Part shown: positions 31,682 through 40,707 of the stretch, one piece after another
Layout of the letters: the number at the start of each line of letters is the position of its first letter
Position numbering within the stretch: position 1 is the first letter of the stretch
Assembly: GCA_965226695.1 (NCBI GenBank)
Contig: OZ245405.1
Location: forward strand, 3,410,001-3,474,000
Direction: 5' to 3'
Origin: CATOSD01 sp965226695
GTDB lineage: Bacteria > Chloroflexota > Dehalococcoidia > Lucifugimonadales > CATOSD01
DNA: 64,000 nucleotides
Program-made: the position numbers and the translations under genes
The notes under the pieces: generated by a model
The model's input: only the letters and a program-made list of their open reading frames with translations
What the model was told of the DNA's origin: nothing
Databases searched by the model: none

Positions 31682-33034
31682 CTACGCGCCGAAGATGTTG
31701 CCCTGGTTCATCATGCGGCGCATCTGGCGGGAGCCCCGGCCCGACGTCATCTGGCGCAGCGTCTTCTGCATCTGGCGGAACTGGTTCAGCAGCATGTTCA
31801 CGTCCTGGGGCGTGGTGCCGCTGCCGCGCGCTATGCGCCGCCTGCGGCTGCCGCCGATAAGCTCGGGCCTGCTGCGCTCCTGCGGCGTCATCGAATAGAT
31901 GATCGCCTCCACCTTCTTCAGTTGTCCGTCGTCCACCTCAGCGCCGGACAACTTGCCCTTCAGGCCGCCCATGCCCGGGATCATCTCCAGGATCTGGCTC
32001 AGCGGGCCCATGCTCTTGAGATGCTGTAGCTGCGTCAGGAAATCTTCCAGGTCGAACGTCGCCTGGCGGATCTTGCGCTCCATATCCAGCGCCTGCTCTT
32101 CGCTGATGGTCGTCTGCGCCTTCTCAATCAGCGTCAGCACGTCGCCCATGCCCAGGATGCGCGACGCCAGCCTGTCGGGGTAGTACGCCTCCAGGGCGTC
32201 GACGCGCTCGCCCGTGCCGATGAACTTGATGGGCACGCCGGTGGCTGCGGTTATGGACAGCGCAGCTCCGCCTCTTGCGTCGCCGTCCATCTTGGTAAGC
32301 ACAAGACCGGTGATGCCGATGCGCTGGTGGAACTCCTGCGCCGCGTTCACCGCGTCCTGGCCCGCCATCGCGTCCACCACCAGCAGGGTCTCCACGGGCG
32401 ACACAGCCGCCTTCACCTGCTCCAGCTCGGCCATCAGCTCGTCGTCCATCTGGAAGCGGCCCGCGGTGTCCACGATCGCCCACGCCGCGTTGCGCTCCGC
32501 GGCGCGGCGCACGCCGTCGCGGGCCACGTCTGGCGTGTCCGGCGTACCCGTGGCGCGGTACACCTCCACGCCAACTTGCTTGCCGAGGGCCTCGAGCTGC
32601 TCTGGCGCGGCCGGGCGCTGCAGGTCGGCGGCCACGAGCAGCACGTCCTGGCCCTGCTGCGACAGGTGGCGGGCAAGCTTCGCCGCCGTCGTGGTCTTGC
32701 CCGAGCCGTTCAGCCCCACCATCATCGCCACCGAAGGCCGGCGCGAACTGGTCTCCAGCCTGTGCGAGCCGCCGTCCAGCGTGGAGGTCAGCTCGTCGTT
32801 GGTGATCTTCACCACCTGCTGGCCCGGGCTGAGGCTCTTGAGCACCTCCTCTTGCAGGGCACGCTCGCGTATGCGGCCCACAAGGTCGCGGGCCACGCGG
32901 AAATTGACGTCGGCTTCCAGCAGCGCAAGCCGCACCTCGCGCAACGCCTCGTCGACGTCACGCTCGGTCAGGGTGCCCTTGTTGCCCAGGCGCTGGAACA
33001 CGCCGTTGAGCTTTTCGGTGAGGACTTCGAACAT
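31682..33034 (-). CDS. ffh: Signal recognition particle protein Ffh
   Basis: A 450-residue SRP54 homologue. The N domain begins MFEVLTEKLNGVFQRLGNKGTL, and the G domain has P-loop GLNGSGKTTTAAKLA, DTAGRFQMDDELM and TKMDGDARGGAALS. The methionine-rich M domain ends with MIPGMGG, YSMTPQERSRPELI, RIARGSGTTPQDVNMLLNQF and a Met/Arg-rich tail. It binds signal peptides and SRP RNA and delivers ribosomes to the membrane receptor FtsY. The start matches the family N-terminus. It is placed 80 bases after hrcA on the same strand; the gap holds a degenerate TGGTCAGTTTTCAGTGG-type repeat. Confidence 0.96.
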   Translation of the reverse strand: MFEVLTEKLNGVFQRLGNKGTLTERDVDEALREVRLALLEADVNFRVARDLVGRIRERALQEEVLKSLSPGQQVVKITNDELTSTLDGGSHRLETSSRRPSVAMMVGLNGSGKTTTAAKLARHLSQQGQDVLLVAADLQRPAAPEQLEALGKQVGVEVYRATGTPDTPDVARDGVRRAAERNAAWAIVDTAGRFQMDDELMAELEQVKAAVSPVETLLVVDAMAGQDAVNAAQEFHQRIGITGLVLTKMDGDARGGAALSITAATGVPIKFIGTGERVDALEAYYPDRLASRILGMGDVLTLIEKAQTTISEEQALDMERKIRQATFDLEDFLTQLQHLKSMGPLSQILEMIPGMGGLKGKLSGAEVDDGQLKKVEAIIYSMTPQERSRPELIGGSRRRRIARGSGTTPQDVNMLLNQFRQMQKTLRQMTSGRGSRQMRRMMNQGNIFGA

Positions 33035-33114
33035 AGTTAGTTGGTCGGTTTGTCAGCTCTTGGTGGTCAGTTTTCAGTGGCTGGTGGTCAGACTGATGAC
33101 TGAAGACTGACCCA

Positions 33115-34134
33115 CTAACCGACGCTCTCGACCATGTCGCTGAGTATGGCGGACATCAGCCGGACGCCGGCGATGGCGCGCGAGTACTCCATGCGCGTCG
33201 GGCCTATGGCGCCCACGGCGCCATAGGCCCGGTCGGGTATGCCGTAGCCGCACAGCACCACGCTCAGAGGCGAGAGCGCGTCCCCGCTGTTCTCGTGGCC
33301 AATCACAACCTTCACCACCCCGCCTCCGGGACGCTCACCCAGTATCTCCTTCACCAGCGAGCCGTCCTCCACGCCCTCCACCAGCGAGCGCATCCGGTCG
33401 TTGTGGGCGAACTCCGGCTGGCTCAGCAGGTTGCGCAGACCATCCACGTAGTAGTCCCTGTAGATGGCCGTGTCCTCTTCCCGCAGAATAACCAGCGTCG
33501 CGTCGATAACGTCGTCCTCCAGGGGCGTCGAGTCCGGGTCGAGCGCCTCTATCTCGCTGCGAGTGAGCCCGGTTATGCGACTTTTGACCCTGTTGACCGA
33601 GGCTTCGAGCTCTTCGGGGGGCGACGGCTTCTGCAGGCGGATGAGCTGGCGCCTCAGGCCGGCCTGCTCGAGCACCACGATGAGCATGGCCAGGATGTCG
33701 CGGATGGGCACCAGCTCGACGTGCTTGACGCGGGGCTGCGTGGCCATGGGGAAGGTGGCGATGGCCATGTTGCCGACAATCTTCGCGAGGACCGCCGCGG
33801 CGACGTTGGCCCACTCGTCGATCTCACGTTCGATGTGGCTGAGCTCGAGGCGCACGGCAGCCTGGACTTCGTAGGGTAGGTGGGCGTCCTCCAACGTTAG
33901 GATGGACTCGACGTAGAATCGATAGGCCTTGTCGAGGGGCACGCTGCCGGCCGAGGTGTGGGGGCGTGTGAGGTAGTCGCGGTCTTCGAGATCGGCGACG
34001 TCGTTGCGGATCGTGGCCGGGCTTACGCCCAACTCCCGGTGGCGCGCGATTCCGTCGGACGATATCGGCACCGCCGTGGTGATGTAGTCGTTGACGATGA
34101 GTCTCAGAATGGTCTCTTGGCGTTGCGTAACCAT
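33115..34134 (-). CDS. hrcA: Heat-inducible transcription repressor HrcA
   Basis: A 339-residue HrcA from ATG 34134 (MVTQRQETILRLIVNDYITTAVPI); the 22 residues upstream of it are unsupported. The N-terminal winged helix contains GVSPATIRNDVADLEDRDYLTRPHTSAGSVP, here as VSPATIRNDVADLE and HTSAGSVP, the strongest family signature. The C-terminal region includes GHENSGDALSPLSVV and GAVGAIGPTRMEYSRAI. It represses chaperone genes at CIRCE operators. No CIRCE sequence is visible near it and no grpE/dnaK follows, so any targets lie elsewhere. The next gene downstream is ffh. Confidence 0.94.
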   Translation of the reverse strand: MVTQRQETILRLIVNDYITTAVPISSDGIARHRELGVSPATIRNDVADLEDRDYLTRPHTSAGSVPLDKAYRFYVESILTLEDAHLPYEVQAAVRLELSHIEREIDEWANVAAAVLAKIVGNMAIATFPMATQPRVKHVELVPIRDILAMLIVVLEQAGLRRQLIRLQKPSPPEELEASVNRVKSRITGLTRSEIEALDPDSTPLEDDVIDATLVILREEDTAIYRDYYVDGLRNLLSQPEFAHNDRMRSLVEGVEDGSLVKEILGERPGGGVVKVVIGHENSGDALSPLSVVLCGYGIPDRAYGAVGAIGPTRMEYSRAIAGVRLMSAILSDMVESVG

Positions 34135-34377
34135 GGGACCCGCCCAGCGTTGCGCGGGCCGCGGCGGGCGATTCCGCGCCGCCGAGCGCGCAAGGTACAA
34201 GTTCTATTGGAATTAGGCCAGTCTAGCACACGGGAGCGGAGGTGGGTAGTGGTAGAAGGCGGTCGGCGGCACCGGAAGGGCGGGCGCGCCGCACATCCGG
34301 TGTGGTCCGGAGCTTAGCCGTGCGCCTCCCTCGAATGCTGGTCCGCTCTCCGGGAAGAGAGTCTCTTCCGCCGGTGG

Positions 34378-35301
34378 TTAGAAAAACCCGCGAGCACCCC
34401 GCAGGCGGGGGTCGAGGATGTCGCGCAGGCCGTCGCCGGCCAGGTTGAACGCCAGCACCGTAAGCGTAATCGCTGCGCCGGGCCAGAACATGAGCCACGG
34501 ATTGCGGGACATGAAGTTGCGCGCCTCGCCCATTATGTTGCCCCAGGTCGGCGTATCGGGGTTGACGCCCACGCCCAGGAAGCTGAGGCCCGACTCGATA
34601 AGTATCGCTAGCGCGGTAACGAAGCTCGCCATCACCACCACCGGCGCTATCATGTTGGGGCGTATGTGGCGAAGCATTATGCGCGGCGCACTGGCGCCTA
34701 TCGCCCGCGCCGCGTCCACGAACGGTTCGTTGACCAGGCTCAGCACGGACGAGCGCGCCACGCGGATGGTGCCGGGCGCGAGCACGATGCTGAGCGTGAC
34801 GATGATGTTGAACACCGTCGCGCCCAGCAGGGTCATAATCGCTATGGCCAACAGAAACGCCGGCATCGCCATTATCCCGTCGACCACCCGCATGATGATC
34901 TTGTCCGCGAGCGGGTAGTATCCGGTGATGAGTCCAACGACCATGCCTATTATGGTTGTGAAGAAGGCGACGCCGAAGCCCACCACAAGCGCCACGCGTC
35001 CACCGGAGAGCGTTCGCGAGTAAAGGTCGCGGCCGAAGCCGTCGGTGCCGAACCAGTGGTTTAGCGACGGCCCTTGCAGCCTGTCGGGCACGTTGGGGGC
35101 TTTGGGGTCGTGCGTCGAGAGCACAGGCGACAGGAAGGCCGTTACCACCATGAACGCCAGCAGCCCGACGGCAGTGGCCAGGGCGGGGTTGCGCACCGAC
35201 AGGCGCAGCCCCGCCCTGAGGTAGGCCGACGGCCTGAAGGTCGCGACGATGGCGCCCGATGCGGGCGCACCGGCGCCCCGCGCGCTTCCGGGAGTGTTCA
35301 T
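34378..35301 (-). CDS. Peptide/nickel-type ABC transporter permease (DppC/OppC-like)
   Basis: A 307-residue inner-membrane permease with about six membrane segments and the OppC-type N-terminal domain (DPKAPNVPDRLQGPSLNHWFGTDGFGRD, here as SLNHWFGTDGFGRDLYSR). The EAA loop reads DAARAIGASAPRIMLRHIRPN, the contact for the ATPase subunits. Its start codon overlaps the stop of the DppB-like gene (ATGA at 35298-35301), so the two are translationally coupled. The operon ends here without DppD/DppF ATPase genes, so ATPases must be supplied from another locus. Confidence 0.92.
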   Translation of the reverse strand: MNTPGSARGAGAPASGAIVATFRPSAYLRAGLRLSVRNPALATAVGLLAFMVVTAFLSPVLSTHDPKAPNVPDRLQGPSLNHWFGTDGFGRDLYSRTLSGGRVALVVGFGVAFFTTIIGMVVGLITGYYPLADKIIMRVVDGIMAMPAFLLAIAIMTLLGATVFNIIVTLSIVLAPGTIRVARSSVLSLVNEPFVDAARAIGASAPRIMLRHIRPNMIAPVVVMASFVTALAILIESGLSFLGVGVNPDTPTWGNIMGEARNFMSRNPWLMFWPGAAITLTVLAFNLAGDGLRDILDPRLRGARGFF

Positions 35302-36242
35302 GTGTACCGTATTCTGGGGTCCAGGTAGCCGTAGGCCAGGTCGACTATCATGTTCACGAAGACGTATATCAGCGTGGCCAGGATAAGCAGCGCCTGCACC
35401 ACCGGGTAGTCGCGCACGAGAATTGACTGCGCGATGAGCGCTCCGAGTCCGGGAATCGCGAAGAAGGTCTCCGTTATGATGGCCCCGTTGAGCAGGGCCG
35501 CCACGCCGAGCCCGATGACCGTGAGAATTGGCATCGATGCGTTCTTCAGGGCGTGGCGCAACACCACTACCTGCTCCGTCAGGCCCTTCGAGCGGGCCGT
35601 GCGTATGTAGTCCTGGCGCATCACTTCAAGCATGGTGGACCGCGTCATCCTGGCTATCAGCGCCACCAGGCTTATGCCCAGCGTCACGCACGGCAGCACC
35701 AGGTGGCGCGCGTAGGCCACGATGCCGTTGTCGAAGCTGGTGTACCCGAGCACGGGCAGAATTCCCAGGTTGAGGCTGAACAGCCAGATGGACAGGAAGG
35801 CCAGCCAGAAGACCGGCATGGCGAAACCGATGGAGGCGAACAGCATGATGCCTCGGTCCAACCAGGTGTTGGACTTCCAGGCGGCGAGCACGCCGAGGGG
35901 GACTCCCAACACGACGGCGAACACCTCGCTTACGATGGCTACGACCACCGTGGGCGTCAGCCGCTGCATGATGATCTCGGACACCGGCACACGACTGCCC
36001 ACGGACTCGCCGAGGTCGCCGCGCACGAGCTTGCCGACCCACGTGAAGAACTGCACTGGGACCGGCTTGTCAAGATCCAGGGACACCCGGATCGCCTGCA
36101 TCTGTTCAGGCGACGCCTGCTCCCCGGCTATCAGCTGGGCCGGATCACCGGGGGCGAGGCGAAGCAATGCGAAAACAAAGACGACGACGAAGATCAGTAC
36201 CGGTATCGCCGACAGCAGCCTCGTCGCGATGTATCGCTGCAT
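35298..36242 (-). CDS. Peptide/nickel-type ABC transporter permease (DppB/OppB-like)
   Basis: A 314-residue permease with N-terminal RYIATRLLSAIPVLIFVVVF and the DppB pattern RLAPGDPAQLIAG. The EAA loop is DYIRTARSKGLTEQVVVLRHALKN. It pairs with the DppC-like subunit to form the channel for oligopeptides or related solutes. Six bases separate it from the binding-protein gene, so all three genes form one operon. Confidence 0.92.
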   Translation of the reverse strand: MQRYIATRLLSAIPVLIFVVVFVFALLRLAPGDPAQLIAGEQASPEQMQAIRVSLDLDKPVPVQFFTWVGKLVRGDLGESVGSRVPVSEIIMQRLTPTVVVAIVSEVFAVVLGVPLGVLAAWKSNTWLDRGIMLFASIGFAMPVFWLAFLSIWLFSLNLGILPVLGYTSFDNGIVAYARHLVLPCVTLGISLVALIARMTRSTMLEVMRQDYIRTARSKGLTEQVVVLRHALKNASMPILTVIGLGVAALLNGAIITETFFAIPGLGALIAQSILVRDYPVVQALLILATLIYVFVNMIVDLAYGYLDPRIRYT

Positions 36243-36248
36243 GGCGTC

Positions 36249-38060
36249 CTATCTTCTGCTGGCGTCCTTCCAGTACATTCCGGGGAAGTACGGACCGTTG
36301 ACTATCGTGTGCTGGTAGCCCTCCAGGTCGGTGCTCATCGGGTGCATGAAGAAGAACATGCCCAGCGGGATGTAGGGCGGGTCCTCGAAGGCCACGCGCT
36401 GCATCTCGTCGTAGATCCTGAGCTGATCATCGAAGGTGGCCGCCTTGGCCAGTTCACCCTGCAGCCCGAAGAACTCGTCGCTATGCCAGAATCCGAGCTG
36501 GCCGTCGTACTCCAGGAATCGGTTGGCTATTGGCGAGAAGTGCCAGGTGCTCAGCCAGCTTGTCGATATGTGCCAGTCCCGGTTCTCGAGCTGCACTTCC
36601 CTGTCGGCGAGCACGATCGCGCTGGACGCGGCGGGGTCCACGGGCTTCAGCGTCACGTTGAACCCCACAGCCTCCATTCTGGGCTTGAGCAGGGTGGCTA
36701 TCACGTGGCCGATGCGGAACTGCACCTGGTCCAGCAGTATGATCTCTTCGCCGTCGTAGCCGGCCTCGGACATGAGGCGCTTGGCCTTCTCGTTGTCCTT
36801 CTGGTTGTAGTATTCGGGCGCGACCGACCTGCCGAAGGCAGTGCCGCAGGCCCAGAACGAGTCGCACAGCGTCCACAGGTCGGGCGGGCCGGCGAGGGCA
36901 GTCATCATCTCCTCGGGGTCGATTACGGCTGCAATAGCCTGGCGCAGCTTTCTGCCCTCGGGCGTGTTGTCGAGCGGCGGGTACAGCTTCTGGATCCAGA
37001 ACAGGGGCTGTCCGCCGGGCTTGGCGAAGTAGAGTTGAACGTCGGGAACCTGGACGAGCCCGTTATAGAAGTCGGTGTCTATCGAGTGCAGGAAGTCCAT
37101 CTCACCGGTGGTGATCGCGGCTACGCGCACCTCCTGGTCCGGTATCTCGGTGGCGTCCAGCACGTCAAAGTAGGCGATTTTGGCGCCGGACGTGCTGTCG
37201 CCCTGCTCGGAGCGCGGCACGTAGTTCTCGAACCTTTCAAGCCGCAGCTTGTGGGTGACCTGCCACTCGGCGAAGACGTAGGGGCCGGAGCCGACGTGGG
37301 TGATCACCGGCTCGCTGCCGGGGATCATCGCCTCGTCGATGGGGTGAATCACCGGCACGGGGCCGTCGCCCTTGCCCAGGGCGGGAATGAACACGCCGTT
37401 GGGCTCGCTGAACTCGAACACCATCGTCTTGTCGTCCACCTTGTCCGACCTGAGCAGCGTGGGGTTGATGAAAGGCCCGTAGGAGTCGGCGTTGCGCCAG
37501 CGGTCGAACGATGCGAGCACGTCCTCAACGGTAACGGGCCGGCCGTCGTGGAAGGACTGGCCGTCCCGGAGCGTCAGCACGAAGCGCTTGCCGCCGTCCT
37601 CGACGGACCAGCTCTCCAGCGCCTGCGGGTGGAGCGCGCCGTCCTTGTCCCAGGCCAGCAGCGTGTCGTAGACCATGAACGACAGGCCGTTGACCAGCGC
37701 CAGGCTGCTTGTGGGGTCTGTGGTGGTGAAGCTGTGCGACGGCACCCACCTGAGCGTGCCGCCGTACCTGTCGTCGTCACCAGGTTCCGGCATCGTCATC
37801 GCGGCGGCCTGCGTGGGGGTCGCCTGCGGGGCCGCGGGCATGGCCGTAGCGGCGGCCGGCGCGGCGGACACGGGCGTCGGGTCGGTCTGCGCGGGCAGCA
37901 CGCCGCCCAGCGATGGCGTGGGCGCGGCCGGAGGCGTCGCCGTTGGCGTTGGCACCGACGGCTCCTCCGCGGAACCGCAGGCCACGGCAAGCACAGACAG
38001 CAGCATCGCGGCCCCCACAATCCAGAGCCACTTCAGTTGCGAGCGTTTGAGCGAAATCAA
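36249..38060 (-). CDS. Peptide-type ABC substrate-binding lipoprotein (family 5)
   Basis: About 603 residues. TTG 38060 was chosen as start because GGAGGAG precedes it at ideal spacing and the resulting N-terminus (ISLKRSQLKWLWIVGAAML, lipobox LAVAC) is a clean lipoprotein signal; upstream in-frame starts lack this. A Thr/Pro/Ala-rich linker follows, then the family 5 signature region GGTLRWVPSHSFTTTDPT and LESWSVEDGGKRFVLTLRDGQSFHDG (as WSVEDGGKRFVLTLRDG). Later parts include VGSGPYVF and the aromatic-rich C-lobe. It captures peptides or similar solutes for the two permeases that follow. A 15-bp perfect palindrome and a conserved element lie upstream. Confidence 0.92.
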   Translation of the reverse strand: MISLKRSQLKWLWIVGAAMLLSVLAVACGSAEEPSVPTPTATPPAAPTPSLGGVLPAQTDPTPVSAAPAAATAMPAAPQATPTQAAAMTMPEPGDDDRYGGTLRWVPSHSFTTTDPTSSLALVNGLSFMVYDTLLAWDKDGALHPQALESWSVEDGGKRFVLTLRDGQSFHDGRPVTVEDVLASFDRWRNADSYGPFINPTLLRSDKVDDKTMVFEFSEPNGVFIPALGKGDGPVPVIHPIDEAMIPGSEPVITHVGSGPYVFAEWQVTHKLRLERFENYVPRSEQGDSTSGAKIAYFDVLDATEIPDQEVRVAAITTGEMDFLHSIDTDFYNGLVQVPDVQLYFAKPGGQPLFWIQKLYPPLDNTPEGRKLRQAIAAVIDPEEMMTALAGPPDLWTLCDSFWACGTAFGRSVAPEYYNQKDNEKAKRLMSEAGYDGEEIILLDQVQFRIGHVIATLLKPRMEAVGFNVTLKPVDPAASSAIVLADREVQLENRDWHISTSWLSTWHFSPIANRFLEYDGQLGFWHSDEFFGLQGELAKAATFDDQLRIYDEMQRVAFEDPPYIPLGMFFFMHPMSTDLEGYQHTIVNGPYFPGMYWKDASRR

Positions 38061-38172
38061 TGTGTCTCCTCCAAGTCTCATGGGCCGCGCCCATTCAGCG
38101 CGCCAAACGGGCACCCGTGAGCCACGGCGAGCCGCGCCTCACTTGGGCGAAAGGTACTACTATCGGTAGGCA

Positions 38173-38187
38173 AAGTCAATTTGACTT
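38173..38187. promoter_or_regulatory. 15-bp perfect palindrome upstream of the ABC operon
   Basis: AAGTCAATTTGACTT is a perfect inverted repeat around its central base, about 115 bases before the binding-protein start. On the operon strand TTGACT within it could be a -35 box, so a repressor bound here would block transcription. The matching -10 is not clear. Confidence 0.4.
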
Positions 38188-38278
38188 GAGCGAGCGAGAC
38201 CGTTTCAGCAGGCGCTCAGGCGGGCCGGTCCGAGCGTGCGAGGCAGGGCCTCTCAGACTGCCTGTGGGAGTGGTTTTC

Positions 38279-38628
38279 GACGAAAAGTGTGCCATTTGGG
38301 GACATTCTGTGTCATTCCCTAGCTGGAGGCGCTACCGAAAAGAGATGGAATGAAACGCTGACAAGACGGATTTGTACGCAAAAGTTACATTATGTGACGG
38401 AAATGAGACAGGTCGCCGGAGGTGCCAAGCAGGCATCTTCACCCTCATCCCCGTATCGAGTACGGGGCAGGCTCTAGCCTTCGCGCATCGAGGGGGAAGG
38501 GACTGTTGGGTTGCGTGGTCGGTCCCTCGTCGCAGGTGAGAGTAGCACGGATGTGCGTGGGTTCAAGGGGGTCTTGTTGGCGGGGTTTTAGATTCCTCGG
38601 CTACGCTCGGAATGACACGGAATGACAC
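38279..38628 (+). promoter_or_regulatory. Conserved upstream element, copy 2 (in the 802-bp gap 38061-38862)
   Basis: Homologous to 13497-13802 in inverted orientation: CGAAAAGTGT at 38281, CTAGCTGG near 38319, GGAAATGAGACAGGTCG at 38400-38416 (136 bases from the first block against 137 in copy 1), AGCACGGATGTGCGTGGG at 38544-38561, GATTCCTCGGCT at 38591. On the minus strand TTGAAC-16-TACTCT (38539-38566) parallels the promoter-like pair of copy 1 and points to the ABC operon. An R1-like repeat carrying the 24-nt palindromic insertion interrupts this copy at about 38436-38510. Confidence 0.6.
38451..38474 (+). repeat. 24-nt palindromic mini-insertion, copy 2
   Basis: Identical to 1419-1442, here between CTCATCC and TAGCC, splitting an R1-type CATCC-TAGCC repeat. 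Confidence 0.85.
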
Positions 38629-38862
38629 GCAGGGCGTCCGGGGGGGGCTGTCCCAGATTACTAAGCGGACAACACACGGAGGGCCCCTGCCCCCCTGGGT
38701 TCCCGCGTTCGCGGGAATGACGATTTCTGTCGCACCTAGTAATCTGACACAGGCGCGTCCGGGGGTGTGGCGATGCTTGGTACGCGGTGGTTCTGTTAAG
38801 ATGCGGCCTGGGTACGAAATGCGCACTCGATGGCGCGAACCGAGCACGCGGGAGGGACACAA

Positions 38863-40257
38863 ATGGACGACCTGACATTCCAATCGGCGAAGAGCCTTGC
38901 GCGGGCGATCCGCGAAAAGTCCGTATCGGCGCGCGAGGTCGTGGAAGCGCACCTGCGCCGCATCGAGGAAGTGAATCCCGTGCTCAACGCCGTCGTGCAG
39001 CTTGCGGCGGAGCGTGCGGAGTCTGAGGCGCGCGAGCTCGACGACGCACTCGCGAGGGGCGAGCTGCGAGGGCCGCTTCACGGGGTGCCCATCACCATCA
39101 AGGACTCGTTCGACACGGAGGGGATCATATCGACGGGCGGCACGCTGGGACGCGCCGCCTTCGTGCCGGAGCGCGACGCGACGCCGGTGGCACGGCTGCG
39201 CGCCGCGGGCGCGGTGCTGCTGGGCAAGACTAACACGCCGGAGCTGACGATGGCGGCCGAGACGGACAACCTGGTGTACGGCCGCACCAACAACCCGTTC
39301 GACGTGTCCCGCACGCCGGGCGGTAGCAGCGGAGGCGCCGCGGCCATCATATCGGCCGGCGGCTCGCCGCTCGACCTGGGCACCGACACCGGCGGCAGCA
39401 TCCGTTTCCCGTCCCACTACTGCGGCATCGCGGGCCTCAAGCCCACCTCCGGGCGGGTGCCCCGCACCGGCCATATCATCGGATACGACATGGGCGCCGC
39501 GCAGTCGCTGACGGTGGTCGGCCCGATGGCGCGCTACGTCGAGGACCTGGAGCTGGCGTTTCCCATCATCGCCGGTCCGGACTACCGCGACCCTCACATG
39601 GTGCCGATGCCGATTGGCGACCCGGGCGACGTGGACCTGGCCGGGCTGCGCGTGGCGTACTATACCGAGTCGCCGGGGGCGTCGGCGTCGCCGGAGACGG
39701 CGCGGGCGGTGCGCGATGCCGCGGCCGCTCTCGCCGACGCGGGGGCGACCACTGCGGAGGAGGCGCCGGCAGCGCTCGCGGACGGAGAGGAGCGGATGCT
39801 GTCGTTCATCGGCTCGGACAACTGGGCCTGGGGCGACCGGCTGCTCGAGCGTTTCGGGACGACGCGGGAGCACGCCTGGATAACGATGTGGAGGGGGATG
39901 GCGAAACCGCTGGACACGGGCGACTTCACGGCGCTGCTGGAGGAGATAGACCGCTTCAGGTCCGAGATGATCGCGTTCATGGAGACGCGCGACCTGATAG
40001 TGTGTCCCATCTCGGCGCAGCCGGCGCTGCTGCACGGGGCGTCCTACGACGAGGAGCACATGCGCGGTCTGGGCTTTTCGGGGGTGTACAACGTGACGGG
40101 CTGGCCGGCGGCGATAGTGCGGGTGGGCACGTCGCCGGAGGGTCTGCCGATAGGGGTGCAGATGGTGGCGCGTCCGTGGCGTGAGGACGTGTCGTTGGCG
40201 GCGGCGCGGGTGCTGGAGGCGGCGTTCGGGGGGTGGCAGCGGCCGGGGGGCGTGTAG
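38863..40257 (+). CDS. Amidase (amidase signature family)
   Basis: A 464-residue amidase-signature hydrolase. ATG 38863 follows GGGAGGGAC. The catalytic triad is visible: Lys in GVPITIKDSFDTEG (about residue 79), cis-Ser in the glycine/serine loop RTPGGSSGGAAAII, and nucleophile Ser in DTGGSIRFPSHYCG. The C-terminal NVTGWPAAIVRVG and GLPIGVQMVARPW are typical. It hydrolyses amides to acid and ammonia; GatA is excluded by the lack of gatC/gatB. The last about 60 bases are duplicated at 40967-41022 beyond the HicAB cassette. Confidence 0.92.
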   Translation: MDDLTFQSAKSLARAIREKSVSAREVVEAHLRRIEEVNPVLNAVVQLAAERAESEARELDDALARGELRGPLHGVPITIKDSFDTEGIISTGGTLGRAAFVPERDATPVARLRAAGAVLLGKTNTPELTMAAETDNLVYGRTNNPFDVSRTPGGSSGGAAAIISAGGSPLDLGTDTGGSIRFPSHYCGIAGLKPTSGRVPRTGHIIGYDMGAAQSLTVVGPMARYVEDLELAFPIIAGPDYRDPHMVPMPIGDPGDVDLAGLRVAYYTESPGASASPETARAVRDAAAALADAGATTAEEAPAALADGEERMLSFIGSDNWAWGDRLLERFGTTREHAWITMWRGMAKPLDTGDFTALLEEIDRFRSEMIAFMETRDLIVCPISAQPALLHGASYDEEHMRGLGFSGVYNVTGWPAAIVRVGTSPEGLPIGVQMVARPWREDVSLAAARVLEAAFGGWQRPGGV

Positions 40258-40275
40258 GGGGGCGACTGTGTCGGC

Positions 40276-40704
40276 CTACGCAGTGGTGACCTCGACCTTG
40301 AGCGACAGGCCCACCGCCCGGAGCGCCCTTTGAAGCTGGCCGATGCGGGAGTTGTGCTCCGGGTTGGTCAGCTTGCGCGCGGCGGACTCGCTGACGCCCA
40401 GCCTGTTGGCGAGTTCGACCTTGGTAATGCGTTGATCCTGCATAGCCGAGTAGAGGGCGAGCTTGGCCGCGACGACACTGGGCACCGGCACGTACGCATT
40501 GCCGTCCGTCGCGTCGCCGGGAACGGGTATGTCTCTCTTGGCGAGTACGTAACCGGCGAGGGCGGTGGCCAGTGCGTCCTCGGCCATCTCCAGAGCCTCG
40601 TTTCGGTCGCTGCCGCCGGTGATGGCCTCCGGTACGTCGGGAAAAGTGACTACCAGGCCCCCGTCTTCGTCCGGTGTGAGCTTGCACGGATAGGCGTATA
40701 GCAT
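40276..40704 (-). CDS. hicB: HicB-family antitoxin
   Basis: A 142-residue antitoxin. The N-terminal HicB fold (YPCKLTPDEDGGLVVTFPDVPEAITGG, here as DGGLVVTFPDVPEAI, then RNEALEMAEDALATAL) is a partial RNase H-like domain that binds HicA. The C-terminal part is an XRE helix-turn-helix (TKVELANRLGVSESAARKL), used for autorepression. The gene starts three bases after the hicA stop, forming a toxin-antitoxin operon. It is located 18 bases after the amidase stop, on the opposite strand, inside a segment flanked by duplicated amidase 3' ends. Confidence 0.9.
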   Translation of the reverse strand: MLYAYPCKLTPDEDGGLVVTFPDVPEAITGGSDRNEALEMAEDALATALAGYVLAKRDIPVPGDATDGNAYVPVPSVVAAKLALYSAMQDQRITKVELANRLGVSESAARKLTNPEHNSRIGQLQRALRAVGLSLKVEVTTA

Positions 40705-40707
40705 GGC

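Noticed and set aside
35553..38120. 855-codon open frame on the + strand
   Set aside because: It is antisense to the ABC binding-protein and permease genes, His/Gln/Arg-rich, with no recognisable domain; a GC-driven shadow frame.
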